64,000 nucleotides of DNA, taken from the NCBI RefSeq assembly GCF_001662875.1, contig NZ_JPVZ01000004.1, positions 124,001 to 188,000 on the forward strand. The letters are read 5' to 3'. Position 1 is the stretch's first letter. Every line of letters begins with the position of its first letter. Made by a program: the position numbers and the translations under genes. Below the pieces are notes generated by a model. It had not been told where the DNA came from, did no database searches, and was given only the letters and a program-made list of their open reading frames with translations. Of this stretch, positions 43,023 to 52,349 are shown one piece after another. Source of the DNA: Thalassospira tepidiphila MCCC 1A03514 (lineage in GTDB: Bacteria; Pseudomonadota; Alphaproteobacteria; Rhodospirillales; Thalassospiraceae).

Positions 43023-44030
43023 ATGAAGTCTGGTACTTTCCGCCTATCGCGTCGTGCCATGCTGTCGGCCATCGCTGGCGCAGCCGCCGTCGTATCGTTC
43101 GGCTTTGGTGCACCGGCCGAGGCCGCCGATCCGCTCAAGGTTTCGGCAATCTACACTGTTCCGGTCGAACAGCAGTGGGTATCGCGCATTCACAAGGCGC
43201 TTAATGCCGCCGAAGCACGCGGCGACATTTCCTATGAGTTTTCCGAAAACGTCGCCAACACCGACTATGAGCGCGTCATGCGCGAATATGCCGAAAACGG
43301 TTCCGACCTGATCGTTGGTGAAGTATTCGGTGTTGAGCGTGCTGCGCGCAAAGTTGCGGCCGACTATCCGGAAACCGCGTTCCTGATGGGGTCAAGCTTT
43401 GCACCGGACGGGGAAAACTTCTCGGTCTTTGATAACTTCATCCACGAGCCGAGCTACCTTGTCGGCATGGCGGCTGGTAAGGCGACCGAAACCAACAAGA
43501 TCGGCATGGTTGGCGGTTTTGCAATCCCGGAAGTGAACCGTTTGATGCATGCCTTCATGGCTGGTGCGAAATCGGTCAATCCGGATGTCGAGTTCATGGT
43601 GACCTTCATCAACAGCTGGTATGACCCGCCCAAGGCAAAAGAAGCAGCCTTTGCCATGATCGATAGCGGTGCGGACATAATGTATGCCGAACGCTTTGGC
43701 GTTTCCGATGCCGCCAAGGAACGCGGCATTCTGGCCGTTGGCAACGTGATCGACACCGCGGCTGATTATCCGGGCACCATTCTGGGTTCCGCACTTTGGC
43801 ACATGGAAGCCACCATTGACCACGCGATCGAGGCGGTCAAAGCCGGTGAATTCAAGGCCGAAGATTACGGCAAGTTCAGCTACATGGAATATGGCGGCGG
43901 TTCTGTCGTTCTCGATCCGGCACTGCTGCCGGACGGCACGGTTGAAGAAGTCGAAGCCAAACAGGCTGAAATCCTTGATGGGTCCTTCACGGTCGACGTA
44001 AACGACGAAGAACCGAAATCATCAATGTAA
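43023..44030 (+). CDS. BMP family ABC transporter substrate-binding protein
   Basis: 335 residues. Periplasmic binding protein of the basic membrane protein (PnrA/BMP) family, whose members mostly bind nucleosides or purine-type ligands. The N-terminus has a twin-arginine-like signal (SRRAML at about 9-14, hydrophobic stretch, then PAEAADPL). Binding-fold blocks include KVSAIYTVPVEQQWVSRI, DYERVMREYAENGSDLIVGE and NKIGMVGGFAIPEVNRL. GGGGGACAAAA precedes the ATG. First gene of an importer operon; a hairpin in the gap after it probably lowers downstream expression. Confidence 0.93.
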   Translation: MKSGTFRLSRRAMLSAIAGAAAVVSFGFGAPAEAADPLKVSAIYTVPVEQQWVSRIHKALNAAEARGDISYEFSENVANTDYERVMREYAENGSDLIVGEVFGVERAARKVAADYPETAFLMGSSFAPDGENFSVFDNFIHEPSYLVGMAAGKATETNKIGMVGGFAIPEVNRLMHAFMAGAKSVNPDVEFMVTFINSWYDPPKAKEAAFAMIDSGADIMYAERFGVSDAAKERGILAVGNVIDTAADYPGTILGSALWHMEATIDHAIEAVKAGEFKAEDYGKFSYMEYGGGSVVLDPALLPDGTVEEVEAKQAEILDGSFTVDVNDEEPKSSM

Positions 44031-44048
44031 GATTTCGCTGAAATCACT

Positions 44049-44081
44049 GGGCAGTTCGGTTAAACAATCGAACTGCCCTTT
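44049..44081 (+). terminator. Partial (intra-operon) terminator or mRNA stabiliser
   Basis: GGGCAGTTCG (44049-44058) and CGAACTGCCC (44069-44078) form a 10-bp stem with a 10-base loop, followed by TTT and then mixed sequence. It lies 18 bases after the binding-protein stop and 80 bases before the ATPase gene, fitting a leaky terminator or an mRNA-protecting hairpin that keeps the binding protein abundant. Confidence 0.65.
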
Positions 44082-44161
44082 GTCATTTACGACATGATAC
44101 CCACCACAAAGCCGCCCACTGCCCCACAGCGTGACGCATAAAAACAAAACGGATTACCCGA

Positions 44162-45769
44162 ATGTCATCTGCTGCGCACAAATCCTCTGAAACGTCGCAA
44201 GACCTGCTGCTGTCGCTGGCAGGTGTCACCAAAAGATTTGGCCCACTCGTTGCCAATAACGCCATCGACCTGACCGTTCACAAGGGCGAAATCGTCGCCC
44301 TGCTTGGTGAAAACGGTGCAGGTAAAACCACATTAATGAACATCCTGTTCGGTCACTATGTCGCAGACGAGGGCACCGTTACGGTTGCTGGTCGCGATGG
44401 TAACCTTGAGCAGCTTGAACCGGGCGCCCCGCAGGCAGCCCTTGATGCCGGGATCGGCATGGTTCACCAGCATTTCACATTGGCCGAAAACCTGACCGGT
44501 CTTGATAACATCGTCCTTGGGACCGAACCGATTTTCAGGCTCCGTCGTGATCGCAGCACAGCGCGTGCAAAGCTTGGTGAACTGATGGCCGGATCGGGCT
44601 TGAATGTCGATCTGGATCAGCCGGTGCACAAATTGACCGTCGGCGAAAAGCAACGCGTTGAAATCCTCAAGGCGCTTTATCGCAATGCGCGGCTTTTGGT
44701 TCTTGATGAACCTACCGCGGTTCTGACACCGCAAGAAGCCGACAGCCTGTTTGCCATCCTGCGCAAACTTGCCGCAACCGGCCTTGCGGTGATCATCATC
44801 GCCCACAAGCTGGCCGAGGTTCTTGCCGTATCGCACCGGATTGCGGTGCTGCGCGGCGGGGCCAAGGTTGGCGAAATGAAAACCAGCGATGCGAACCACA
44901 AATCCATCGCCGAACTGATGGTCGGTCGCGAAGTCCCGGTCAGCCGCCGCACACCGCGCGCGCCGGGAAAACCGGTTATCACCCTTGCCGATGTGACCAT
45001 TGATCGCGGAGATTCCCGCCGGTCCCTGCATGGGGTGAATGTTACCGCCCGGGAAGGCGAAATTCTTGGCATCGCCGGGGTATCGGGCAATGGACAGGCG
45101 GCGCTGGCGCAACTGATCGCCGGGCTTGATAAACCCGATAGCGGCACAGTCGAAATATTTGGCGAAAAAGTCACCAAGTTTGACGCCCACACCTTCGCGC
45201 AGAACGGCATCGCACGCATCCCCGAAGACCGCCATCACGATGGCATGGTCGGATCAATGACGGTGGCCGAAAATATTGCGATTGAGGATGTCCGAAGCCC
45301 GGAATACCAAAAACTAGGCTTCCTTGATTTCGACGCCATCCGCAAACGTGCGGAACATGCGATTGCCGATTATGATGTGCGCTGCCCGGGTCCTGATGCC
45401 CCGGCGCGCCTTTTGTCAGGTGGGAACATACAGAAACTGATCCTTGCGCGTGTTCTGGAAAAGTCGCCCAAGCTGATCCTTGCCAATCAGCCGTCACGTG
45501 GCCTTGATGTCGGTGCGCAGTCCGAAGTCCATCGTCGATTGCTTGAAGCCCGTCAGGGCGGAGCCGCAGTGATCCTGATTTCCGAAGACCTTGATGAACT
45601 TCTGACCATTTCCGATCAGATCGCGGTGATCCATGCCGGGCATATTACGCCCGCCATGCCAACCGACAGTATTGATCGCTCCGAGCTTGGCCTGATGATG
45701 GCCGGACAAAAAACAGCCCAGCATGCCCCCGATGGCACGACGACCACCAATCCGGGAGAAACGGCATGA
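44162..45769 (+). CDS. ABC transporter ATP-binding protein (double NBD, nucleoside/simple sugar type)
   Basis: 535 residues with two nucleotide-binding domains. NBD1 has Walker A GENGAGKTT, signature LTVGEKQRVEIL and Walker B LLVLDEPTAVL. NBD2 has an altered Walker A (GVSGNGQAAL, Lys absent), signature LLSGGNIQKLIL and Walker B LILANQPSRGLD, as usual for this class, where the second site hydrolyses poorly. It energises the importer formed by the two permeases and the BMP protein. It overlaps the first permease gene by 4 bases. Confidence 0.94.
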   Translation: MSSAAHKSSETSQDLLLSLAGVTKRFGPLVANNAIDLTVHKGEIVALLGENGAGKTTLMNILFGHYVADEGTVTVAGRDGNLEQLEPGAPQAALDAGIGMVHQHFTLAENLTGLDNIVLGTEPIFRLRRDRSTARAKLGELMAGSGLNVDLDQPVHKLTVGEKQRVEILKALYRNARLLVLDEPTAVLTPQEADSLFAILRKLAATGLAVIIIAHKLAEVLAVSHRIAVLRGGAKVGEMKTSDANHKSIAELMVGREVPVSRRTPRAPGKPVITLADVTIDRGDSRRSLHGVNVTAREGEILGIAGVSGNGQAALAQLIAGLDKPDSGTVEIFGEKVTKFDAHTFAQNGIARIPEDRHHDGMVGSMTVAENIAIEDVRSPEYQKLGFLDFDAIRKRAEHAIADYDVRCPGPDAPARLLSGGNIQKLILARVLEKSPKLILANQPSRGLDVGAQSEVHRRLLEARQGGAAVILISEDLDELLTISDQIAVIHAGHITPAMPTDSIDRSELGLMMAGQKTAQHAPDGTTTTNPGETA

Positions 45770-46836
45770 TCCGCTTTGAACCCCGCAGCAATCCCGGCCC
45801 GTTTCTTGTCTATGGTGTGCCGATTCTGGCCGCAACCATCGCCATACTTCTGGCCGCCATTCCACTTGCCCTTGCCGGTGCACCGATTATTCAGGCCTAT
45901 GGCCTTATGATCAGCGGTGCGTTCGGTTCGGTATTTTCAACCTCTGAAATGCTGACCCGCGCAACCCCGCTGATCCTCACCGGACTTGCGGCCGCCATCG
46001 CATTTCGGGCCAAGCTTTGGAACATCGGCGCTGAAGGCCAGCTTTACATGGGGGCCATGGCCGCCGTTGCCGTCGGTTCGGGTGTGATTGACGGGCCAAG
46101 CTGGGTGATGATCCCGGTCGTGATTATTGCTGGCATGGCTGCTGGTGCGCTGATGCTGATTGGCCCGACGCTTTTGAAAACCCGCCTTGGTGTGGACGAG
46201 GTCGTCACCACCCTTCTTTTGAACTTCATCGTGTTGCTGTTCGTGCAGATGATGCTTGAAGGGGCGCTTAAAGACCCGATGTCGATGGGCTGGCCGCAGT
46301 CTGAACCGATCATTGATAGTGCAGCTTTTCCGGCCCTTCTTGACCGCATGCGGGTGCATATCGGGCTTCTCATCGCACTGGTTTCGGCCGTCGCACTGGC
46401 GATTTTCGTCAAACGCACGGTTTGGGGTTTTGAAATTCGTGCGGTTGGGGAAAATGCCGCTGCTGCCAGATTTTCCGGCATTTCGGTGACCAAAACCATG
46501 ATCCTTGTCGCCGCCCTATCAGGCGGTCTGGCAGGACTTGCCGGTGTATCGGAAGTGGCTGGAACGCGCGGGTACCTCGCAACTGACCTTTCGCCTGGTT
46601 ATGGCTATGCCGGGATCGTGGTGGCCATGCTGGCCCGTCTGTCGCCCATTGGGGTGATTGCGTCGGCGCTTTTTGTTGCATCGGTCTTTGTCGGGGCAGA
46701 TTCCATGAGCCGTGCGATTGGCGTTTCAAGCTATCTCGCAGACCTGATCGTTGCCATGGCGTTGCTGTGCGTTTTGATCGGCGGGTTCCTGACCCGGTTT
46801 AGGGTTCACTTTGATCGCAAATCGGCGCAAGGCTGA
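45766..46836 (+). CDS. ABC transporter permease (BMP system), first
   Basis: 356 residues, about eight to ten hydrophobic segments, with conserved blocks of the nucleoside/branched-chain-type permease family: LTRATPLILTGLAAAIAFRA, KLWNIGAEGQLYMGAMAAV, GVDEVVTTLLLNFI and GYGYAGIVVAMLARLSPIGV. Inner membrane. Starts inside the end of the ATPase gene (ATGA overlap). Confidence 0.93.
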   Translation: MIRFEPRSNPGPFLVYGVPILAATIAILLAAIPLALAGAPIIQAYGLMISGAFGSVFSTSEMLTRATPLILTGLAAAIAFRAKLWNIGAEGQLYMGAMAAVAVGSGVIDGPSWVMIPVVIIAGMAAGALMLIGPTLLKTRLGVDEVVTTLLLNFIVLLFVQMMLEGALKDPMSMGWPQSEPIIDSAAFPALLDRMRVHIGLLIALVSAVALAIFVKRTVWGFEIRAVGENAAAARFSGISVTKTMILVAALSGGLAGLAGVSEVAGTRGYLATDLSPGYGYAGIVVAMLARLSPIGVIASALFVASVFVGADSMSRAIGVSSYLADLIVAMALLCVLIGGFLTRFRVHFDRKSAQG

Positions 46837-46847
46837 GGGGAAAGACC

Positions 46848-47789
46848 ATGGAAATCATTGATATTCTTCTTGCCGCCAGCTTCTGGGAAGCCGCCATTCG
46901 CATTGCGACCCCGTTGATCTTTGGCGTGTTGGGTGCCTTGATTTGCGAACGCGCCGGTGTGCTTAACCTTGGGATCGAGGGCATCTTTACCGCCGGTGCC
47001 ATGGCGGGCTGGATGGCCGTGTGGCTGGGTGCCGGGCTTTGGGGTGGTGTGCTGGTTGCCGCCCTTGCCGGGGGCTTCTTTGGCCTGATCCATGCGATCC
47101 TGACCGTGCCACTGGGGCTAAGCCAGCATGTGTCAGGCATCGGGGTGACGTTGCTTGCGACCAGTCTGTCATATTTCACCTATCGCACGGCATTGCCCGA
47201 TGTTTCGTCCCCGCCGCGGATCGAACCGTTCCGTCCGCTTGATATACCGTTCCTGTCCGACCTACCCTTCATCGGTCAGGCGCTGTTTTCGCAAACGGCC
47301 ATGACAATGCTCGCCCTTGTTCTGGTGTTTGTCACCGGCTGGGTTTTGTATCGCACACCGCTTGGTCTTGCGATCCGTGCGGTTGGCGACAACCCGTCCT
47401 CGGTCGAGGCACAGGGACTTTCGGTTTATGGCCTTCGCATTGGGGCGGTCGTTGTCGGTTCATCGCTGATGGCATTGGGCGGGGCGTTTCTGACCATGTC
47501 GGCCTTTGATGCGTTCTTCTTCGGCATGATCAATGGCCGTGGCTGGGTCTGTATTGCGCTGACCGTATTTGCCAGCTGGCGACCGGGTAAGGCATTGATC
47601 GGTGCGTTGCTTTTTGGCGCGTTTGATGCGTTTCAGGTACGCCTGCAGACCGAGGTCGGCGCATTCCTGCCATCGCAGGTTTTCCTGATGATGCCCTATA
47701 TCCTGTCGATCATTGCGCTTATTGTTGTCGCCCGCAAAGCCGATTACCCCAAGGCACTTCTTGTGCCATGGTTCAAGGGCCAGCGTTAA
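46848..47789 (+). CDS. ABC transporter permease (BMP system), second
   Basis: 313 residues, polytopic. Partner permease with the conserved start FWEAAIRIATPLIFGVLGAL, AGVLNLGIEGIFTAGAMAGW, and RAVGDNPSSVEAQGLSVYGL. It lies 11 bases after the first permease and completes the importer. GGGGAAAG stands before the ATG. Confidence 0.93.
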   Translation: MEIIDILLAASFWEAAIRIATPLIFGVLGALICERAGVLNLGIEGIFTAGAMAGWMAVWLGAGLWGGVLVAALAGGFFGLIHAILTVPLGLSQHVSGIGVTLLATSLSYFTYRTALPDVSSPPRIEPFRPLDIPFLSDLPFIGQALFSQTAMTMLALVLVFVTGWVLYRTPLGLAIRAVGDNPSSVEAQGLSVYGLRIGAVVVGSSLMALGGAFLTMSAFDAFFFGMINGRGWVCIALTVFASWRPGKALIGALLFGAFDAFQVRLQTEVGAFLPSQVFLMMPYILSIIALIVVARKADYPKALLVPWFKGQR

Positions 47790-47837
47790 GCACTGCACCC
47801 CAACTATGACTGCCACCACCAGACCAAGGATGACATC

Positions 47838-49127
47838 ATGCAACCCGATCTGATCCTGAAAAACGCCAATATCGCCAACGGCCCAACCGGTGTCGATATC
47901 GCGTGTCAGAACGGCAAGATCATCGAGATTGCCGAACATATCGATGTGCCCTCGGTCGAGGTACTTGATTGTGGTGGCATGCTGGTCAGCCCGCCCTTTG
48001 TCGACAGCCATTTCCATATGGATGCGACATTGTCACTTGGTCTGCCGCGCATGAATGAGTCGGGCACGTTGCTTGAGGGCATCGCGTTGTGGGGGGAACT
48101 TAAACCGCTTCTGACCCCCGAAGCGGTGATTGAGCGCGCGCTTAAATATTGCGATCTGGCCGTATCAAAGGGTCTGCTTGCCATCCGCACCCATGTCGAT
48201 GTTTGCGATGACCGGTTGCTGGCGGTTGATGCCTTGCTGGAAGTCAAGAAACAGGTCGCACCCTATATCGATCTGCAACTGGTCGCCTTCCCGCAGGATG
48301 GTTATTTGCGCAGCCCGACCGCCAAGGAAAACACCATCCGCGCCCTTGATAAGGGTGTCGATGTTGTGGGCGGCATTCCGCATTTCGAACGCACCATGGC
48401 CGATGGTGCACAAAGCATCAAAGAACTTTGCGAAATGGCGGCGGACCGTGGGCTTATGGTCGATATGCATTGCGATGAATCTGATGATCCGCTGTCGCGT
48501 CATATCGAAATGCTGACCTATGAAACCCAGCGTTTGGGGCTTCAGGGCCGGGTGGCCGGCTCACACCTGACATCCATGCACTCGATGGATAATTATTACG
48601 TTTCAAAGCTGATCGCCCTGATGGTCGAGGCAGAAGTTTCCGCCATTGCCAACCCGCTGATCAACATCACGCTTCAGGGCCGTCATGATACCTATCCGAA
48701 GCGTCGCGGCATGACCCGTGTGCCGGAATTGCGCAAGGCCGGGCTTACTGTTGCATTCGGTCATGATTGCGTGATGGATCCCTGGTATTCGATGGGTTCT
48801 GGCGACATGCTTGAAGTTGCATCGATGGGGCTACATGTCGCACAGATGACGTCGCGCGATGATATCCGCGCCTGCTTTGACGCCGTCACCACAGAACCGG
48901 CCAAGATCATGGATCTTGAAGGATACGGTATTGAAGTTGGCAACAATGCCGATTTCGTCATCCTGCAGGCCCGCGACACGATTGAGGCCATCCGCATGCG
49001 CGCCAACCGCCTGTTCGTTATCCGCCGGGGCAAGATCATCGCCGAAACGCCAATGGCGCAGACACGCCTGCATCTATCCGACCGCCCGGATCATGTACGC
49101 GAACACGAATACGCGCCGGGACAATGA
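47838..49127 (+). CDS. Amidohydrolase of the cytosine deaminase family
   Basis: 429 residues. TIM-barrel metal-dependent deaminase resembling CodA: the first metal site is HFHMDATLS, the catalytic region HCDESDDPLSRH, and GHDCVMDPWYSMGSGDML near the C-terminal end. CodA converts cytosine to uracil, and relatives act on other ring nitrogens such as isoguanine or creatinine. Forty-eight bases after the second permease gene, so it probably acts on the substrate brought in by the transporter. Exact substrate unproven. Confidence 0.88.
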   Translation: MQPDLILKNANIANGPTGVDIACQNGKIIEIAEHIDVPSVEVLDCGGMLVSPPFVDSHFHMDATLSLGLPRMNESGTLLEGIALWGELKPLLTPEAVIERALKYCDLAVSKGLLAIRTHVDVCDDRLLAVDALLEVKKQVAPYIDLQLVAFPQDGYLRSPTAKENTIRALDKGVDVVGGIPHFERTMADGAQSIKELCEMAADRGLMVDMHCDESDDPLSRHIEMLTYETQRLGLQGRVAGSHLTSMHSMDNYYVSKLIALMVEAEVSAIANPLINITLQGRHDTYPKRRGMTRVPELRKAGLTVAFGHDCVMDPWYSMGSGDMLEVASMGLHVAQMTSRDDIRACFDAVTTEPAKIMDLEGYGIEVGNNADFVILQARDTIEAIRMRANRLFVIRRGKIIAETPMAQTRLHLSDRPDHVREHEYAPGQ

Positions 49128-49206
49128 AATATGACGTATGATCAAGTGATCTGATTGCTTTTTGCAGTCGGATAAAAGACACCGCCAACCAAAAACGGAC
49201 GTCCCG

Positions 49207-49812
49207 ATGTTTTACGAGCCCGGAAAAACCGCCCACAACCTTCCACATGATCCGTTCAAGGCCTGTGTGGCGCCGCGTCCGATTGGCTGGGTATCGACAC
49301 TCGATAAAGAAGGCCGGGCCAACCTTGCGCCTTATTCCTTTTTCAATGCGGTGCATGGCAATCCGCCGATGGTAATGTTTTCGTCGGGCGGGTCGGTCGA
49401 CAGTTTGCGCAATGCGCGCGATACCGGCGAGTTCGTTGTTGGCGTTGCGCCGAAGGCGATGCTGAAAGAACTTAATTTTTCCTCCGCCCCGTTGCCGCCG
49501 GGCGAAGATGAGTTTGAATATGCCGGGCTGGAAAAGCTGCCGGCTAAATGCGTCAAACCGCACTTGATCAAGGGCGTGCCGATCCATATGGAATGCGAAG
49601 TGTTCCAGATTGTCGATCTGCCAAGCGCCAATCCGGATCGCCCGTGCGCAATGGTGATTGGAACCGTTGTGGGCCTGCATATTGATGATGACATCATTCG
49701 CGATGGTATGGTTGATATTACCCTGTTTGAACCGCTCGCGCGGCTTGGCTATCAGGAATATGCCAGCGTTTCGGAAACCTTCACGGTCCGGCGCGAGGAT
49801 TTCTGGAAGTAG
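49207..49812 (+). CDS. Flavin reductase family protein
   Basis: 201 residues from the ATG at 49207 (GGAC upstream), rather than the earlier in-frame Met at 49162. The FMN-binding split-barrel flavoprotein domain is visible: RPIGWVSTLDKEGRANLAPY, SFFNAVHGNPPMVMFSS, and CEVFQIVDLP. It is likely an NAD(P)H:flavin oxidoreductase or a related FMN protein serving a monooxygenase not present here. Eighty bases after the amidohydrolase; it may belong to the same catabolic unit. Confidence 0.9.
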   Translation: MFYEPGKTAHNLPHDPFKACVAPRPIGWVSTLDKEGRANLAPYSFFNAVHGNPPMVMFSSGGSVDSLRNARDTGEFVVGVAPKAMLKELNFSSAPLPPGEDEFEYAGLEKLPAKCVKPHLIKGVPIHMECEVFQIVDLPSANPDRPCAMVIGTVVGLHIDDDIIRDGMVDITLFEPLARLGYQEYASVSETFTVRREDFWK

Positions 49813-49978
49813 TACATTCCAAACCTGGCCAAGCGTCTGATTTGTTTCATCAAAGCGACGCTCAAGTGCAAACAAACTGTCACACAGAACCCTTAATGTG
49901 AACAGGAACACAGTTCGCCCGAACATTGCGGGCTTGAGCTTAGGTGTTTTTGTGAAATTTTTCGGGGAATTCCCAGTG

Positions 49979-51280
49979 ATGAAACGGACGTTTGCAGCCG
50001 GTCTTTTCGGTGTTACCGCCATGCTGATGGCGGGTTCTGCCATGGCAGCCGAGGCCAAGGTTTTTGAAACCAAGAGCGCGATCAACAACCTTTCAACCGT
50101 CATGGTTGATGGCGGCAAGGCACGCGCGCTTACCGTCGGCTTTGGTTCCGGCGCATACCGCCGCCCAGGCGATCCGGCCAACATGTTCTATGCCGTTTCT
50201 GACCGTGGCCCGAACTTTGTCTGTGGCGATGTTGAAGCCGTCCTTGGTGTTTCGGCCGATCAGGTTTGCAAGGGCCAGAAAGTCCGCGTTTATCCGACCC
50301 CAGATTATTCGCCCTCGATCTACACCATCTTCCTGAATGATGATGGCAGCTTTGACGTCAAGGACGTCATTACGCTGAAAGATCAAAATGGTGTGCCGTT
50401 GACCGGCCTGACCAACAAGTTGACAGTGGCGAAAACCGAAAAGCCGGTCGATGCCAATGGCAATCCGCTTGAACAGTCGGTGTCCTCGATCGATGCCGAG
50501 GGCATTGTTCGTCTATCTGACGGGTCCTACTGGATTGGTGAAGAAAACGGTCCGTCAATCCTGCATGTGGCAGCGGATGGCACCGTTATCGAACGCATCG
50601 TTCCGGCTGGTTCGGAAAAGGATTTCGAAGGTTCGGCTTATAAAGTCACCGGTGGCCTTCCGGCCATTCTGGTCAAACGTCAGACCAACCGCGGCATTGA
50701 ATCCATGGCGGTATCACCGGATGAAACCAAGCTTTACTTCATGGTTCAGAATCCGCTGGCCAACCCAAATGCCGATGCCTACAAGGCGGCCAAGAACACG
50801 CGCCTGTTCGTTTATGATCGCGCCGCGTCAAAACTGAGCGGCGAATATGTCTATCAGCTGGATGACCCGCAGAGCTTCCGCAACGATCCGTCCAAGAAAC
50901 AGAACGCACCGCGTATTTCCGAAGTTCTCGCCCTGGGCAATGACCGTCTTCTGGTGCTTGAACGCACTGACAAGACCACGAAGCTGCATGAAGTCGAACT
51001 TAAAGGTGCGACCAACATCCTTGCCACCCGCTGGGATGACATGTCGACCAGCCCGACTTTGGAACAGCAAAACGATCTTGGCAGCATCAATCTTACCGCG
51101 GTTTCAAAGACGCTTCGTTTTGACAGCGCCGACTACCCGGAAGCCCCGAACAAGCTTGAAGGCCTTGCCATCATGGGCGACGGTGCACTTGCGATGATCA
51201 ACGACAATGACTTTGGCATCAAGGGCGATCTGACCAAGGTTATCCTGATCGACGGTCTGGTTCAGGCTGACAAATTCTGA
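49979..51280 (+). CDS. Exported phytase-esterase-like protein
   Basis: 433 residues from the ATG at 49979, where a signal peptide begins (MKRTFAAGLFGVTAMLMAGS, AMAAEAK); the frame also opens at 49898. The mature part belongs to the esterase-like activity of phytase family, a beta-propeller-like fold: YAVSDRGPNFVC, SIDAEGIVRLSDGSYWIGEE, NRGIESMAVSPDETKLYFMV and EGLAIMGDGALAMINDNDFG. Predicted periplasmic; members may hydrolyse phosphate esters, but activity is poorly established. Monocistronic with a strong terminator. Confidence 0.88.
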   Translation: MKRTFAAGLFGVTAMLMAGSAMAAEAKVFETKSAINNLSTVMVDGGKARALTVGFGSGAYRRPGDPANMFYAVSDRGPNFVCGDVEAVLGVSADQVCKGQKVRVYPTPDYSPSIYTIFLNDDGSFDVKDVITLKDQNGVPLTGLTNKLTVAKTEKPVDANGNPLEQSVSSIDAEGIVRLSDGSYWIGEENGPSILHVAADGTVIERIVPAGSEKDFEGSAYKVTGGLPAILVKRQTNRGIESMAVSPDETKLYFMVQNPLANPNADAYKAAKNTRLFVYDRAASKLSGEYVYQLDDPQSFRNDPSKKQNAPRISEVLALGNDRLLVLERTDKTTKLHEVELKGATNILATRWDDMSTSPTLEQQNDLGSINLTAVSKTLRFDSADYPEAPNKLEGLAIMGDGALAMINDNDFGIKGDLTKVILIDGLVQADKF

Positions 51281-51309
51281 TCTGTCGTCTTACTTCTCGA
51301 CAATCACAG

Positions 51310-51344
51310 GCGGGAAAGCTGTCATGCAGCTTTCCCGCTTTTTT
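51310..51344 (+). terminator. Strong intrinsic terminator
   Basis: GCGGGAAAGCTG (51310-51321) pairs perfectly with CAGCTTTCCCGC (51327-51338), 5-base loop, then six T. It lies 29 bases after the phytase-like gene stop and before the methyltransferase gene. Confidence 0.95.
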
Positions 51345-51377
51345 ATTGGGTCAAAACGGCGTAAAAGCAGGCCCATG

Positions 51378-52349
51378 ATGGAAAACACACAGACATTCGA
51401 TACCCCGGACGGCGTTAATGCCGTAATCGAGCCGATGGATGCCACCGGCTACCTCGCTCCTGTCGGCTTTGAGGATCAACTTGAAGCAGAACTTGGCGAC
51501 GTCATTGAACGCCATGACCGGTTGATGTTCGCGCCCGGTCCGGAGCGGCGTGTATTCTGGGCGCAGAATGTCTGGCGCAATCCGGTGCGCATTGCCATCC
51601 CGTCGATCAAGGGTGCGGCCAAAATCCTGAAGTTCAATCAGCGCAACTGGGCGCTTTTCAAGTTCGACCATTTTTCGCGCGCCAAACTGATCGAAGGCCA
51701 CCTGCCCCATGTTTCGGCAAAACGTCAGGTATTTGGCGAACCGGCACCGACCGCACCGCTTGGATCATGGACGCTGATTGATCCCGATACGATCATTGCA
51801 TCGGCCGATTGTTCCAGCCCGTGGAAAAACGGTGAGGTCGAGTTTGAAGAAGACAAGGTCACCCCGCCAAATCGTGCCTACCTTAAACTTTGGGAGGCCT
51901 TCACCCGGCTTGGCGCCTATCCGCAGGCCGGTGATCGCACCATGGATCTGGGCGGAAGCCCCGGCGGCTGGACCTGGGTTTTGCATGAATTCGGCACCGA
52001 CGTGATTTCCATCGACAAGGCCCGCCTTGATGCAAAGATCGCCAATCTGCCCCGCGTTGATTTCCGTCAGGAAAGTGCCTTTGGCCTGAACCCTGAAGAA
52101 ATCGGCTATATTGATTGGCTGTGCTCGGACGTGATTTGCTATCCGGATCGCCTGTTTACGCTGGTCAATCAGTGGATGGATGCCGGGATGGCAACCAATT
52201 TCATCTGCACCATCAAATTGCAGGGTGATACGGACTATTCCGCGATCACCCAGTTTGCCGATATTCCCGGATCGAAGGTCGTGCATCTGTATAACAACAA
52301 GCACGAACTGACCTGGATGAAGGTGCCTGGCGTTACCGATCAGGACTGA
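51378..52349 (+). CDS. RlmM/FtsJ-type 2'-O-ribose methyltransferase
   Basis: 323 residues from the ATG at 51378 (CAGG six bases upstream). A frame extends to 51324 but it overlaps the terminator and is unlikely. The C-terminal RrmJ-like domain has SAM motif MDLGGSPGGWTWVL. A K-D-K-E catalytic tetrad can be traced in RAYLKLWEA, CSDVICYP, CTIKLQ and HELTWM. The N-terminal part is a substrate-recognition region like that of RlmM. Thus it likely methylates a ribose 2'-OH in rRNA. Its 3' end overlaps the convergent GFA gene by 10 bases. Confidence 0.85.
   Translation: MENTQTFDTPDGVNAVIEPMDATGYLAPVGFEDQLEAELGDVIERHDRLMFAPGPERRVFWAQNVWRNPVRIAIPSIKGAAKILKFNQRNWALFKFDHFSRAKLIEGHLPHVSAKRQVFGEPAPTAPLGSWTLIDPDTIIASADCSSPWKNGEVEFEEDKVTPPNRAYLKLWEAFTRLGAYPQAGDRTMDLGGSPGGWTWVLHEFGTDVISIDKARLDAKIANLPRVDFRQESAFGLNPEEIGYIDWLCSDVICYPDRLFTLVNQWMDAGMATNFICTIKLQGDTDYSAITQFADIPGSKVVHLYNNKHELTWMKVPGVTDQD

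Noticed and set aside
43023..49127. Idea that the ABC operon is a mobile or defence island
   Set aside because: Composition resembles the flanks, there are no repeats, integrase or tRNA target, and all genes fit an ordinary catabolic importer.
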